Source: Emiliania huxleyi CCMP1516 (Eukaryota > Haptophyta > Isochrysidales > Noelaerhabdaceae). From it: a DNA stretch of 64,000 nt. The translations under genes were made by a program, and so were the position numbers. Position 1 is the stretch's first letter; each line of letters starts with the position of its first letter. Below the pieces are notes generated by a model. That model searched no databases and was not told where the DNA came from. It worked only from the letters and a program-made list of their open reading frames with translations. Location: positions 73,262 through 137,261 of the forward strand of contig NW_005200496.1 of the NCBI RefSeq assembly GCF_000372725.1, in the 5' to 3' direction. Positions 1 through 9,903 of this stretch are shown piece by piece.

Positions 1-1
1 G

Positions 2-199
2 CCCGCTCCGACACAGCCAAGGGAGCGGCGCAGCACGAGGGCTGGCGACGAGAGCCCGGCGGCAGCCGGGATGGCCAGCGGCGACGCCGGCGCCACGTAC
101 GCGGCACTCGGCGGGTATGTTGGCCGGGAGGAGGCGGTCGGCGAGGCGAGCTCCGCCCCTGCGGCCCTCAACTGGCCGGTCAAAACCAGGGTGATGTGA
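2..199 (+). CDS. 3' end of an unrecognised gene (partial)
   Basis: An open frame runs from the window edge to a TGA at 197-199, so only the last 65 codons would be present. The stretch is rich in Ala, Gly and Glu and ends in a mixed tail (NWPVKTRVM). I do not recognise a domain. The frame has no internal stops, but in GC-rich DNA that is weak evidence for 200 bases. It could be a true C-terminus or chance. Confidence 0.28.
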   Translation, partial: PAPTQPRERRSTRAGDESPAAAGMASGDAGATYAALGGYVGREEAVGEASSAPAALNWPVKTRVM

Positions 200-460
200 C
201 GACGATAACATACGCGAATATCTCGCTCGGTGATCGCTCGCCAGGTAGGATTAATCGCTGGAATCAGGTGTATTTTATTTTTGCTTGGGTGGGCCTCATG
301 ATGAAATTCTCGTAAACTCGTGACGCTTGTGGGGCTAGAGAGTATGTTGTTTTCTGGGGGCGTTCGGGGCGGCGGAGTATTTTTATGTGCGCGCGGGCGG
401 CGGCCAGGGGCGGCCCCTGGGGACCAAATGGCCGATTTTTTACGATCGAACACACCCGGT

Positions 461-578
461 GGTGGCGTGGGGAGTGCGGAACGCTACTGGCGGCGTGACA
501 GGGCCTCTCTCGGTTGCGTGTGCCGCCCATCGGCACGCGGGTGCGCAGACATTGGTTTGCGACTCTGCCCGCTCGCTC
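461..578 (-). repeat. Dispersed repeat, inverted copy of one at about 26.08-26.21 kb
   Basis: The stretch beginning GGTGGCGTGGGGAGTGCGG and running to CTGCCCGCTCGCTCG matches the reverse complement of about 26.09-26.21 kb over roughly 115 bases with only a few differences. It has no coding character in common between the copies, so I read it as a non-coding dispersed repeat. Confidence 0.7.
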
Positions 579-964
579 GTTGTGTACACTCCACACTCTC
601 TCTCACCAGAGGAAAGCAAACGAGTCACTAACTCGTAACTGCAGGGGAGTCTTGTAGCTCGATCGGTCACACCGCCATCGCCGTCGGGGAGAGGGGGGAC
701 GACACTGCTCTGGAAGCGTGCACCTCGATCCTGTACCGTGTTTGTTATGACCCCCCCCAATGAACACATCAGTGAGGGAGGGCGAGACGATCGCCGCCCC
801 GGGCGTCGCGCCGTGGCGGTGCCAGCAGGTGGGCTCCGGCGCCGCCCCGCGCGCGCGCAAGCGCGGCGGCGACGCCTCCGCACCACCCGTGCCACCGCCC
901 GGCCGAGCGAGGAGCAGGAAGACGAGCAGAGACATGCTGTCTCAAGGGTTTGTTGACGGCTTCC

Positions 965-1136
965 GCACTTGGAGCACTTGGAGTGCAGTCATTAACCTCA
1001 CATCCGGGGAGCTGAGAAGCGCACCCAGCGAGCCGGATGATCGGTGTCGGGTTACGGGCTAGAGAGCCCTAGCCCCGGGGGTGCGCGTTCGCAGGGAAAG
1101 GGCCGTAAAGTAACACGGGTCTCCGAGGGTTAGTTC
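965..1136 (+). repeat. About 170-base dispersed repeat (copy 1)
   Basis: Starts GCACTTGGAGCACTTGGAG and runs through an AGAGCCCTAGCCCC block to CTCCGAGGGTTAGTTC. A second copy in the same orientation lies at about 9424-9605, and the first 40-odd bases recur at about 14556-14600 inside the right arm of the giant inverted repeat. It probably belongs to a mobile or satellite family. Confidence 0.75.
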
Positions 1137-1566
1137 CGTGTACGGTACCGCCTGGCTAGTCTTCTTTTTTATCAGTTCGCACCTGTGTCGAGATCTCTCT
1201 CTCATGTATTTTGCGGCACGATAGCTGGGCTGCAACATACACAGACATACACTCGACTGCAACGGCGCGCAGCGCCGAAGAAAATTTTCTATAGGTTAGC
1301 GGCGGCCGGTGTGGACGCCGTTGTTGACGTTGTTTCGCAGCTCGGTCGGGGGGGGGCGCCCCTCCGTTTCCCTGCGGTCGGTCGAAAATCATTTAGCCGG
1401 CGGACTTGTACCTGTTATGACAGTCGGCGAGCCGCGAGTACCGCGTAGCAGTAGTCAGAGCCAGATGCGAGATGTGGTCGGTGGCCACGGTGCACCTTGG
1501 CCGCGTGCTGGCGGCGGCAGCGGCCGTGGCACCTGGCACGCCTGTGCGCGCGCCGCGCCCGCCACC

Positions 1567-2081
1567 TCACATGAAGCCGAGGTAGGCGAAGAGGGCGGTC
1601 ATCACGACAGTGAGGATGTTCGACTCGGTGAAGTTGGGAGAGCCGCCGCAGTTGAAGACAATGGCGCAGACGCCCCACGCGAGGGAGAGCGCCTTGCACG
1701 TGAGGATGTCGCCGGCGCGGTCGCCAAAGAAGGTGTCCTTGTACAGAAGGATGCCAAAGTACGTGAGTGCGCCAACCATCTGCATGCGCAACGGCTCGTT
1801 CTTCGCGATGCCAAACTTCTCCTCCAGCGAGCCACCCATGAAGGGCTTATTGGGGAGGAACGTGAGGAAGTTGGAGAAGAGCGAGGCGAAGTAGATGTAC
1901 ATGACACAGTTGATCTTCATCGCGAGGTGCGGCGTGATAGGGCCGAGGCTGGAGCACCGCGCAACACGAGTGCAGTGTCCATCTTGGGCGACATCTTGAC
2001 GGCCGGCTTGGGTGCGGCAACAAGTGCGGCGTCGAGCGGCGCACCGAGCGCGAGAACACAGACGAGGCGGACGATCGACAT
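1567..2081 (-). CDS. Small membrane protein with N-terminal signal-like leader (frame break)
   Basis: The clear coding part is 1567-1920, beginning MKINCVMYIYFASLF and ending ALFAYLGFM then TGA. It holds about three hydrophobic segments of 15-20 residues separated by short loops (LPNKPFMGG; GGSPNFTESN). Upstream, a different frame starting at ATG 2081 (MSIVRLVCVLALGAPL) reads like a signal or plastid-targeting leader and stays open until just before the second frame takes over near 1930. Joining the two needs one extra base or a removal of 2 mod 3 bases. I could not find a convincing intron of that size, so this may be a sequence error, a small unusual intron or a damaged gene. Family unknown to me. 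Confidence 0.55.
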
Positions 2082-2377
2082 TCACCTGCATGCGAGGCAC
2101 AATGTGGATTGTTGTCAGGGGCTAGCAGGGGAAGACGCAGCCAGGAATTCATCCGCGGTGCTGGGCACCTTCGCTGAGTGGAATACCAAGTGCAATCGAA
2201 CCACCTATAATTCGCGTTTTCTTTTTCTTTTGGCTGCACTAAACAGGGAAAAGACAAAGAGCAACACCTTCTGTAGGATACCCACGAAACTGGCACCCAA
2301 CGAAAACAAAATTCTCTCCCATTCACTAGGATTCCTACCCCGGACCACGGACCACGCCCAAGTGTCTCTCCGTAGGA

Positions 2378-2588
2378 CCGAGTGACTTCGAGAAGTCACT
2401 CTTCAAAGCGTTCACACGAGGCATCGCGACCGTTTCTTGCGCCGATCTTTGATCAAAATCAAGGCTAACCAGCCTAGAGATGACCCCTAGACACTCACCT
2501 ACCTTGCCGACAGCCCACTGCGTCCGTCTGAAGCACCTCAAGTACGCCGGTGAGACGCCCGAAACGGGGTGACTTCTAAAAGTCACTC
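2378..2588. repeat. Short palindromes related to AGTGACTTCGAGAAGTCACT
   Basis: Two palindromes, at about 2383-2402 (GTGACTTCGAGAAGTCAC core) and 2568-2588 (GTGACTTCTAAAAGTCAC core). The same palindrome recurs, nested, at 3616-3672. No gene is supported between 2082 and 2640. Confidence 0.7.
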
Positions 2589-2639
2589 CGCATGTGGGCC
2601 GCCCTCGCGGTCGTCTGACGCGCCCTCCGGCCGCCGCAC

Positions 2640-3374
2640 ACTCGCCACTCACCCCGTCTCACCTCTAGATGATGCGGCGGCGCGCACGGGGCACTGCGGC
2701 TGCCGGCGCCGCGGCGGCCGGCGCCGCCGCTGCCGGCGCAGGCGCAGGCTCAGGTCGCCGGTACGGCGATGGACGATCGCCGCGTCGCGGCGGGGGGGTG
2801 CTGCTGTGCCCGATGCGACGGCTCCTCTTCGAGCAGGTGCTTGGCAAAGCCGGTGAGGGTCGCCAGCTTTTGTCCCGACCGGGCTGCAGATCGCGTAGCC
2901 AACCTGGCTCGGGTCCGGGAAGCACTGTGTGCAGTGGTAGGACCGCATGTACCCGCACTGATGCTTCTTGCTTGAACACGAGCACAATAAACACGAGCAC
3001 AGACGCCGTGTCGCCTAGGGCTGTCCGCCTCAAACGTCGCACGGCGCCTCGAATTCGCGCAGACCAATGTAGTCGATGCCGGAGCGTGCGCATTGGTATT
3101 GAGAGTCTGAGGTAGGCGGCGGCGCGCAGTAAGCGCAGTAACGCATGCATTCGATTTGGATACCGGCGCTTGCGTGGGAGCGCAGACAGCGTCGGCCGCG
3201 GTGTGCCAGCGAATGTGGTGGTCCTCTTGTCCACTGCGTCCGAGCCGAACCAGCTGTCCACACGAGAAGCGGCGGCGCGTGGAAGAGCCACGACGAGGTC
3301 GACCGCCTCGACCAGTCAGCCTCCGGCACAGCATTGGGTGCCTGCATGTCGCCGGATTGCGTCGCTTGTGTCAT
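2640..3374 (-). CDS. Possible Cys-rich protein exons (weak)
   Basis: Two minus-strand frames carry dense, regularly spaced cysteines. One is around 3030-3180 (MRYCAYCAPPPTSDSQYQC, ending REFEAPCDV). The other is around 2850-2987 (KKHQCGYMRSYHCTQC, then CSPVGTKAGDPHRLCQ). They could be successive exons of a secreted or zinc-binding protein, but I could not define the splice sites or a start. The surrounding frames are arginine-rich and look like GC-rich non-coding DNA. Confidence 0.25.
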
Positions 3375-3614
3375 CGCGTAGCGGTGCGGAGGCAGCGCCG
3401 TATATCGCCTCTTGCCCGCGGGGACGAGCGCTCAGCGCAATCGTCTCGAGGAAGGAGAAAACAATTTTATGACGAAGTTTTCCAAGTGAACGCCGCCAAG
3501 CTGCTCTAAGAGCCTCTCCCGTCGCGGCCCGACTGGGGCCGAGTCCGCGGGGGCTCGCCAGGGGCTCGCACGGTGCACGGGCCGACGCTAGAGCACGTAC
3601 TGTGCGCGCGGGGG

Positions 3615-3672
3615 CGAGTGACTTCGAGAAGTCACTTAGTGACTTCTCGAAGAAGTGACTTCTCGAAGTCAC
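3615..3672. repeat. Nested palindrome, three half-copies of GTGACTTCTCGAAG
   Basis: AGTGACTTCGAGAAGTCACT is followed at once by AGTGACTTCTCGAAG and a further copy, so the segment can fold several ways. It lies just upstream of the EF-hand frame at 3731. The same core occurs at 2.38 and 2.57 kb. Confidence 0.7.
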
Positions 3673-3730
3673 TCCTACAGATAGACACAAGTTTTGCTCC
3701 TCCTCGAGCGTCCGTCGACAGCGCAAGTCG

Positions 3731-4031
3731 ATGACGCGGCCCTCGCCGACTGAGGCTCTGCTGCCACCGTCGGAGGCTCCAGGCCGCGAGACGGCGCAGG
3801 CGCAGGCGGGCGAGGCTCTCATCAACCGCGCCTTTGAACAGCTCCACTCCGCAGTGCTCTCAAAGCATCCGATGTGGTATCTGGGCGGGCCGGAGAAGGC
3901 ATGTACGCTACTGATGCTGGCGGCGCTGGATGGGGACGGCGACGGGGCTCTCACGGTCGCCGAGCGAGCCATGTACCACGCTCAGGGCGAGCGGCTCGTT
4001 GAGTCGACAAAGAACTTCCTTCTAAATGCGG
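3731..4031 (+). CDS. EF-hand exon (5' exon of a calcium-binding protein?)
   Basis: From ATG 3731 the frame reads an acidic, Ala-rich start, then a helix (LINRAFEQLHSAVL), a WYLGGPEKACTLLMLAAL segment and a perfect EF-hand loop, DGDGDGALTVAE. Its D-x-D-x-D-G-x-L-x-x-x-E spacing gives all calcium ligands. A following helix (RAMYHAQGERLVESTK) completes one EF-hand. A good GT donor follows GCG-G at 4031/4032, and the frame beyond runs into a GA microsatellite, so I end the exon here. Downstream exons were not found. Loop recognition is strong; gene limits are uncertain. Confidence 0.5.
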
Positions 4032-4097
4032 GTGTGTCATGTGTGCAGTGGTCGGGGTTCACATACCACATAACAATCATACATCAGCCTTCTCACC

Positions 4098-4131
4098 CGA
4101 GAGCGAGAGCGAGAGCGAGAGCGAGAGCGAG

Positions 4132-4219
<88 letters not shown>
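4098..4219 (+). repeat. (GAGAGC)n/(GA)n microsatellite
   Basis: About 120 bases of GAGAGC repeats passing into pure GA dinucleotides. It would be intronic if the EF-hand gene continues to the right. From 4230 to 4925 I see no supported gene. Confidence 0.95.
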
Positions 4220-4222
<3 letters not shown>

Positions 4223-4925
4223 GCTGCATATACACCCTCCATTACCTAAATAAAAATCCAAGAGAGTAGTAGGAAGGCGGGAGAATCCAAAAAAAATCCG
4301 GCAAACTCTGAGACGAGATGGGATTTAGGAGTACTTTAGGTAGGGAAATGCCGCCCTGCTCGAGAGTCGAGTACGCGAGTACGCCAGTAGCCCAGTCAGT
4401 ACCACTTCTGTGTGATGATAGATGAACTGATGATCCACCATGTGATCCACGCATGAAATTTCCTGCCTTGATGTAGATAGTTAAGATAGTAGAAAGCTTG
4501 AGGAGGGACGAAGCCTAGGACGAAGCGCGCGCGCGGTGTATGTGCCGCTATCTGCCTTCCTTCCGTCTGTAGTGTTGTGTCTCGCTCTCTCTCTGGCGCA
4601 CGCTGGCGGCGGTAGCCGCTGGCGGCGCTCCCCCTCCTGGTCCCGCGCCTCGCTCCCCGGGACTCCCCCCCCCCGGTGTGCGGCGGCGGTGTGCGGCCGC
4701 CTACGGCTTTATAGCGGTATAGCGGGCGGCCGCGCGCGGTCGAGAGGCCGCGCGCGCGGCGTGCGGGCGACACCATCGCCACGGCGCACAGGCCGTGCCC
4801 GACCGTTTTCTGACGCGCGCTGTGAACCCACAGCTTGCCGCCACAGGCTTCGCACAAAACTCGTGTGTTTTTGTGCCGGTGCCCTCCCCGCACACACCCA
4901 CGCGCACACGCGACACCCTTCTCTT

Positions 4926-6124
4926 TCAGATGCCCATGCCCTGACCAAAGACCACGTAGGACGTGTCGAGCGGCAGCGGGGCCCCAGAGGGCGCCGCCTT
5001 GGTTTGGTTGGGCTTGGGCGGCAGCATTCTCGCCGGCGACCCCACCGCCGTGTAGCCGGCCGGCACCGGTTTGTTGACGAGAGCCTACAGCAGAGGGGCG
5101 CCGTTGTCCGGCTCGGGCACGAGGAGCGTCCCAAGGGAGGCTGTGTGGGAGGGGAGGCGCCTGCGCGCCGACAGTGGCGCCCGCGCCGACCTGGATGTTT
5201 CCGAGGACGGTCGACTTGCAGGCGAGGAAGGCGCCGCGCCCGATCTTTGGGTGGCGGTCGTGGTCGAGCGAGGTGCCTAGTTGACCGATTCAATGTTTAA
5301 CCCACCCATCCCGGCCATCTCTGTGCGGCGGGCGTGGTGGAGCGAGGCGCCCGTCGCGCCGAGGGTGACGTCGTGCATGATGTAGACGTTATCGCCGATC
5401 ACGGCCGTCTCGCCGATGACGCAGCCGGTCCCGTGGTCCATAGTGATGCCTCGGCCCCACCTGGCAGCCGGGTGGATGTCGACGCCAAACGCGTCCGACA
5501 TCTCGCTCTGGAGTGCGAGCGCGATCCACCGGCCGCTGCCGTTGGGCTGGTTCCACCAAAAGTGGGCCACGCGGGCGCACTGCACCGAGTGGAACCCCTT
5601 GAAGAAGAGGTAGATCCGCAGGAAGCCTGCGAAGGCGGCGTCGGGCACCACAGTCAGCGCCTCTCCAACGACGGCTGATGAGACACAGGTGGCCAGAGCG
5701 TGGTACAGGGATGCGCTTTCTAGGGCAGCAAGCCGTCCGCCGCAGGGTCCATCGCAAGGAACCGCTCGAGGTCCGCTGCGGCTGCGTCGACGATGCTGGC
5801 ATCGGCGGCGTAAGCGGCGGAGCACATGGCGGCGTAGTCCAGACCAGTGGCGCCGTCTTCGAGCTTGGCGCCGATCGTTGCGCTCAGCCCGTCCGCGAGC
5901 GACCCGTGCGAGAGCACTCGCTGCTCTATCAGGTCTCGCAGGCCATAGCCGCGCTTGACGCTCGAGGCAATTGCCTCGCGCGCCTCGCTCTGGAGCTTGC
6001 TCCAGGTGCTCTGCGTGTCGATAGTGGTCTGCAGGCTGGACGTGCTGCTGATGCAGCGGCGGAGCCGCAGCGAGCACGCACGTCGCGCCGCAGGCAGGGG
6101 TGTTCGCCGGCTAAATCGTAGCAT
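4926..6124 (-). CDS. SAT: Serine O-acetyltransferase
   Basis: Transfers acetyl from acetyl-CoA to serine, the committed step to cysteine. Model: complement(4926-5084, 5161-5276, 5351-6124), with introns 5085-5160 and 5277-5350. Both introns are GC-AG and close in phase. ATG 6124 gives a basic leader (MLRFSRRTPLPAARRACSLR) typical of an organelle target sequence. Next come the helical N-terminal domain, the conserved FFKGFHSVQCARVAHFWW and IHPAARWGRGITMDHGTG stretches, and the left-handed beta-helix hexapeptides (GCVIGETAVIGDNVYIMHDV; HPKIGRGAFLACKSTVLGN; AGATVGAQ). The end is PVPAGYTAVGSPARM, the usual SAT C-terminal motif. In exon 1, near 5720, the helix frame shifts by one base (GLL stop versus ESASLYH) without a clear intron, so a one-base error or lesion is possible. 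Intron 5277-5350 begins with a copy of the next exon's start. Confidence 0.9.
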
Positions 6125-6246
6125 GTCGGCCGATTTTTGCCAACACCCCACCTCCGAGAGAGACACCCCCCCCTCCCCCCCCGCCCCAGTCCCGCCTCTC
6201 ATTTGTGTCACACCACGCGGAACGCATCTCCATCGCTTCGGGAGAG

Positions 6247-6318
6247 AGAGAGATTTTTGAAAATCAACAAGAAATCACGACTCTCACAGTGATTTGGGCT
6301 CGGCAGCTTGTCAGCTGA
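6247..6318 (-). repeat. Dispersed repeat A (reads on minus strand)
   Basis: Contains the sequence that reads on the minus strand as ACAAGCTGCCGAGCCCAAAT, then GTCGTGATTTCTTGTTG, then AAAAATCTCTCTCTC. Other copies: 8546-8632, 16252-16345, part at 14622-14660 (minus), and 44463-44537 (minus). It lies just 5' of the serine acetyltransferase start. Confidence 0.8.
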
Positions 6319-6329
6319 GGGAGGGAGGG

Positions 6330-7375
6330 TGTAGAGGATGTAGAGTGTAGAGCGCTGTAGAGCTGTAGAGATGTAGAGCGCTCTGGAGCGCTGTAGAGCT
6401 GTAGAGCTCTACATCCGCCGCGTGACGAGGCGCCTGCGTTGTAGAGCGATGTAGAGCGCGATTTTGCTTTTTGTTGTAGAGTTTGTTGTAGCCGTTTAGG
6501 GGTTAATGGGAGAAAAGGGAGAGGGGGTTGTGTTCTCTAGGCCCCTAGGAGCCCTACGCGCGGCGTGAGAGCTCGGAAGCGAGCTTTGCACGGCGATCGA
6601 GGATGGCGCGGTTCACCCCCTTCACCGAAGCGATGGAGATGCGTTCCGCGTGGTGAGATCTCTCTCTTGTTGTAGAGGCTCTACAGCAAAGCACCGCCGG
6701 GAAGGCAGTGACTCAAAGAGGTCGAGCCGCGCTAATGAGGTGTCTCCGAGCTTACTGGAGCTCTGATGGACGGCCCTGACTATCCCTGACACACAGAGAG
6801 TCACTCTGACGGCACATAACACCCTATAACTGCGTCATGACCAGCCTGCCATGCGTCGCCGGTGCCGCATTCGTCGCTGTGCTTCTTTAGCAGGCGGTGG
6901 ACTGTCGGCTGCGAGAGGACGGTCGCATTTGCGCGAGGCGAGGCGAGCATTGATGAGCGTTGCATGCGCCATGCCTCGCGCCAGCGCGTGCGGGAGCTCC
7001 TGGCTGAGCGTTGAGTCCAGGCGAGTTGCGCTGGCCACTATCGCTACACCTAGCCGAGCTGACGCGCCGAGGCGCCGGCCAGTCGCAGCCGTGAGGCATG
7101 CCACAGCAGCAGAGGCACCTGCCACCCATTGGGCGCGGGCCAGACAGAATGCCAGGGCAGCACTGGCAACAGGCAAGTGCAAGGCGCCTCATGTCGGAGA
7201 GCGACCGTGCCTCGTTCGCCGCTTGAGCATGTAGAGTTTGTTGTAGAGATTTCACGTTGTAGAGCGCCTCTACATCGCTCTTTCGCTCTACAACACGCAG
7301 GCGCCTCTCGTCACGCGGCGGATGTAGAGCTCTACAGCTCTACAGCGCTCTACATCTCTACAGCGGTCTCGGGCA
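6330..7375. repeat. GTAGAG-rich inverted repeat pair (arms 6355-6500 and 7226-7375)
   Basis: The left arm is made of GTAGAGCGCT and GTAGAGCT units and then CCGCCGCGTGACGAGGCGCC. The right arm is its reverse complement, including GGCGCCTCTCGTCACGCGG. The 730-base spacer (6500-7225) holds no gene I can support. The structure looks like a non-autonomous element with long inverted termini. Confidence 0.7.
6533..6625 (+). repeat. Repeat C, inverted partner at 8803-8895
   Basis: The block CTACGCGCGGCGTGAGAGCT plus CGATCGAGGATGGCGCGGTT recurs as the reverse complement at 8803-8895, with the same flanking CTCTAGGCC. It is part of a scrambled set of short repeats filling 6.2-8.9 kb. Confidence 0.7.
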
Positions 7376-7956
7376 CCCCGTACCCATACTACTCAAAAGT
7401 ACAATGTACTACCACAAACCACAAGCCACCACTAGGGATTTCGCGCGGAGGGCGTAGTGAAGCGCTGGGGGGCGCTCACTGTGTGTTATTCGGGTGGGGG
7501 GATCCATCAGTGGTAACCGGCTTTAGTCACAGGTCCAAGCTCAGACGCCACAACACCACAAACACGCTCACTTCGCCGCTGCTGTAGATGGGCCCGCGGG
7601 GGCCCATACTACGTCGAAGCACAGACCCGATCTCGGCACTCACGGGCTGCCACGCGCCCGCGCGCCGGCCCCGCGGCGCGGGCCGCACCGCCCATGCCCC
7701 CGGGTCACCGACCCCGCCTCTCGGCCCTCTCGGCCCTCAGGAGCGTGCGGGAGACCGGCGAGGGGCGCGCCGCGCGCCGCCTGCAGAGCCGCCAGAGGCA
7801 TTGTGTCGCCTCCGCTGGCGGGGTCCCGCGCGTCCGCCCGCGCCCGCGCCCGCCCACGCCGCGCCCGCGGGCTCCGGATGCGCCGCCATCCTTCTCCTTT
7901 TTCTCGATGGCAGTCCGCGTGTGCTTGTCGACGGGTCGGCGGCGTGGTCGAGGGGA

Positions 7957-8240
7957 AGGTCGCCGGCGGCCGCAACTCCGCCGCCGTCGCTCCGCCGGCT
8001 CTGATCGAGTATCGGGCGTTGAGGGCGGCGGCGCAAGCGGGTCTGGCGCATCCATCGCCACGAGCCTCGCGACCGCGGTCGTGGCACACCTGGTGGCGGC
8101 TCTCGGGGCCGTCTCTACGGCGCTCGACGCCGTGTGAGGTCGCCGGCGGCCGCAACTCTGCCGCCGTCGCTCCGCCGGCTCAACCGAGTATCGGGCGTTG
8201 AGGGCGGCGGCGCAAAGTGGGTCTGGTGCGCCACGTACGG
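7957..8240 (+). repeat. Direct repeat of about 95 bases (7961-8050 and 8142-8225)
   Basis: GGTCGCCGGCGGCCGCAACT through GAGTATCGGGCGTTGAGGGC occurs twice with few differences. The 7.4-8.5 kb stretch is extremely GC-rich and open in many frames on both strands. I find no domain and do not call a gene here. Confidence 0.7.
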
Positions 8241-8545
8241 CCACAACCCTTGCCACCGCCCTTGCCGCCGCCCTTGCCACCCTTTGCCGCCTTGCCTCCG
8301 CCGCGGGCGGCGGTGGGAGCGGCCTGCTGGGCTAGCATATATGTGTTGTCCTTGCTGGGGACGGGCACGTGGAACGCACGTTACATGTTTGACGGCCTCC
8401 AGAATTCAAACAAAAAATAAAAAATTCTCCCGCGACCCGTGGGCGTCGAAGAGGCGCTCTCGGGTGGCCGTTCTGAGTTCATACTACCTCGAAGCACACT
8501 GTACATTCTGTACTGCGTCAAAGCACCGGCCCTGAGTCCGACAGC

Positions 8546-8632
8546 TCTTAAGTGAGGGCTAACAAGCTGCCGAGCCCAAATCACTGTGAAAGTCGTGATT
8601 TCTTGTTGGTCTTCAAAAATCTCTCTCTCTCA
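8546..8632 (+). repeat. Dispersed repeat A
   Basis: GGGCTAACAAGCTGCCGAGC, CCAAATCACTGTGAAAGTCG, TGATTTCTTGTTGG, then CAAAAATCTCTCTCTCTC. It is nearly identical to the copy at 16252-16345, including the GAGGGCTAAC lead-in. From 8640 to 9420 there are further CTCTCTCT tracts and fragments but no supported gene. Confidence 0.8.
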
Positions 8633-9423
8633 GCTCTACAGCGCTCTACACTCTACACTCAGCTTGTCAGCGAGTTGGCGATCGCGTAATTCATGGTCGT
8701 CATTTTGTGACCGGCTGACAAGAATCAAATCTCTCTCTCTCTGACAAGCTTCGGGAGAGAGAGAGAGAGATTTTTAGCTTCTTCTAGCTTCGGTGAAGTG
8801 AACCGCGCCATCCTCGATCGTCGTGCAAGCTCGCTTCCGAGCTCTCACGCCGCGCGTAGGGCCCTTAAGGGCGCGTAGGCCTAGAGAACACCATCCCTAT
8901 TCTCCCAGTAAGCTAAAAGTACAGACACAGGTAGGTAGACACAACACCCCCGGCTACACGGGCAAAAACAAAGTGCGCGCATCGCATCCCGCCGCGCGCT
9001 ACAGTGGGTTGCGGGCATTAAGAAAGCGTCGCATTAAGAAACCACGCCGAGCGATTTCTGCAAAAATCTAAGAAACCACGGCGCGCCGCAGGCGCGGCTC
9101 CGAGAAAAGGCCAGACACGAGTGTGAACGGGAGCTCCCAGCTCGTCAAATGAAAATTTCTCTTCGCCTGCGCGGCGCGCGCACTTGGCATTTTGCAAGTC
9201 TGCGGTGTTCTGAGTGAGCGGTGTGGATGGAGGCGTGTGCGTCTTGAGTCGGTGGCAGACTGGCTGGCGGCATCGGATCCGGGACCGCAGCTCACCTCTT
9301 CCGACTATCCGGGGCCGGCTCTGACCTTTGACCTACCTTGATTGAGTGCCCCGGCCGAAGTTAAGAAACCACGGCGTGGGGTGGGTGAGGGGTGTGGAAA
9401 GGCTTAGAAACGGCGGCGTGCCG

Positions 9424-9605
9424 CGCACTTGGAGCACTTGGAGTGCAGTCAGCAACCGCACATCCAGGGCCGGGGAGCTCAGAAGCGCACCCAGCGGGCC
9501 GGATGATTGGCATCGGGTTGCGGGCAAGAGAGCCCTAGCCCCGGGGGTGCGCGTTCGCAGGGAAAGGGCCGTAAAGTAAACACGGGTCTCCGAGGGTTGG
9601 TTCTG
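9424..9605 (+). repeat. About 170-base dispersed repeat (copy 2)
   Basis: Same unit as 965-1136, same orientation, differing by small insertions (for example AGGGCC after ACATCC) and substitutions. No coding frame is shared. 9606-9903 holds no supported gene. Confidence 0.75.
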
Positions 9606-9903
9606 CGCTTTGGGTGTCCCCTAGCGGCGGAACGCCCCCTCTACTCGGAGCTAGTAGACACCAGACACTAGCACGACAACACACACATTCCTCGCTGACA
9701 TCACCGCTCGGAACCCCCCGCTCCAGACACAGGCATGACGTACACTCTCACCCGACATCGCCACTCAGGGCCCCTCCGCCCGATCTCCCCACCCCCCATC
9801 CGAAGGGGCTTCCCCCTCCTCCCGGCCCTCCCTCCTGTTCGGTTTCCGACGGTCAGGCGTCGGCACATCCTGTTTTCTTAATGCCGGCAACCCACTGTAC
9901 CGT

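Larger units (their letters stand above)
200..1566. other. No supported gene; repeat-bearing spacer
   Basis: Only short overlapping frames on both strands with no conserved features. The stretch contains two dispersed repeats listed separately (about 461-578 and 965-1136). Otherwise I see nothing I can support. Confidence 0.5.

Noticed and set aside
4709-5300. Long frames on both strands over the serine acetyltransferase 3' exons
   Set aside because: They are out of frame with the conserved hexapeptide-repeat exons, which close perfectly with two short introns.
7640-8280. Long open frames on both strands in the 7.4-8.5 kb GC-rich stretch
   Set aside because: Extreme GC content removes stops from all frames. 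The products are Arg/Pro/Ala low complexity with a direct DNA repeat inside and no domain.
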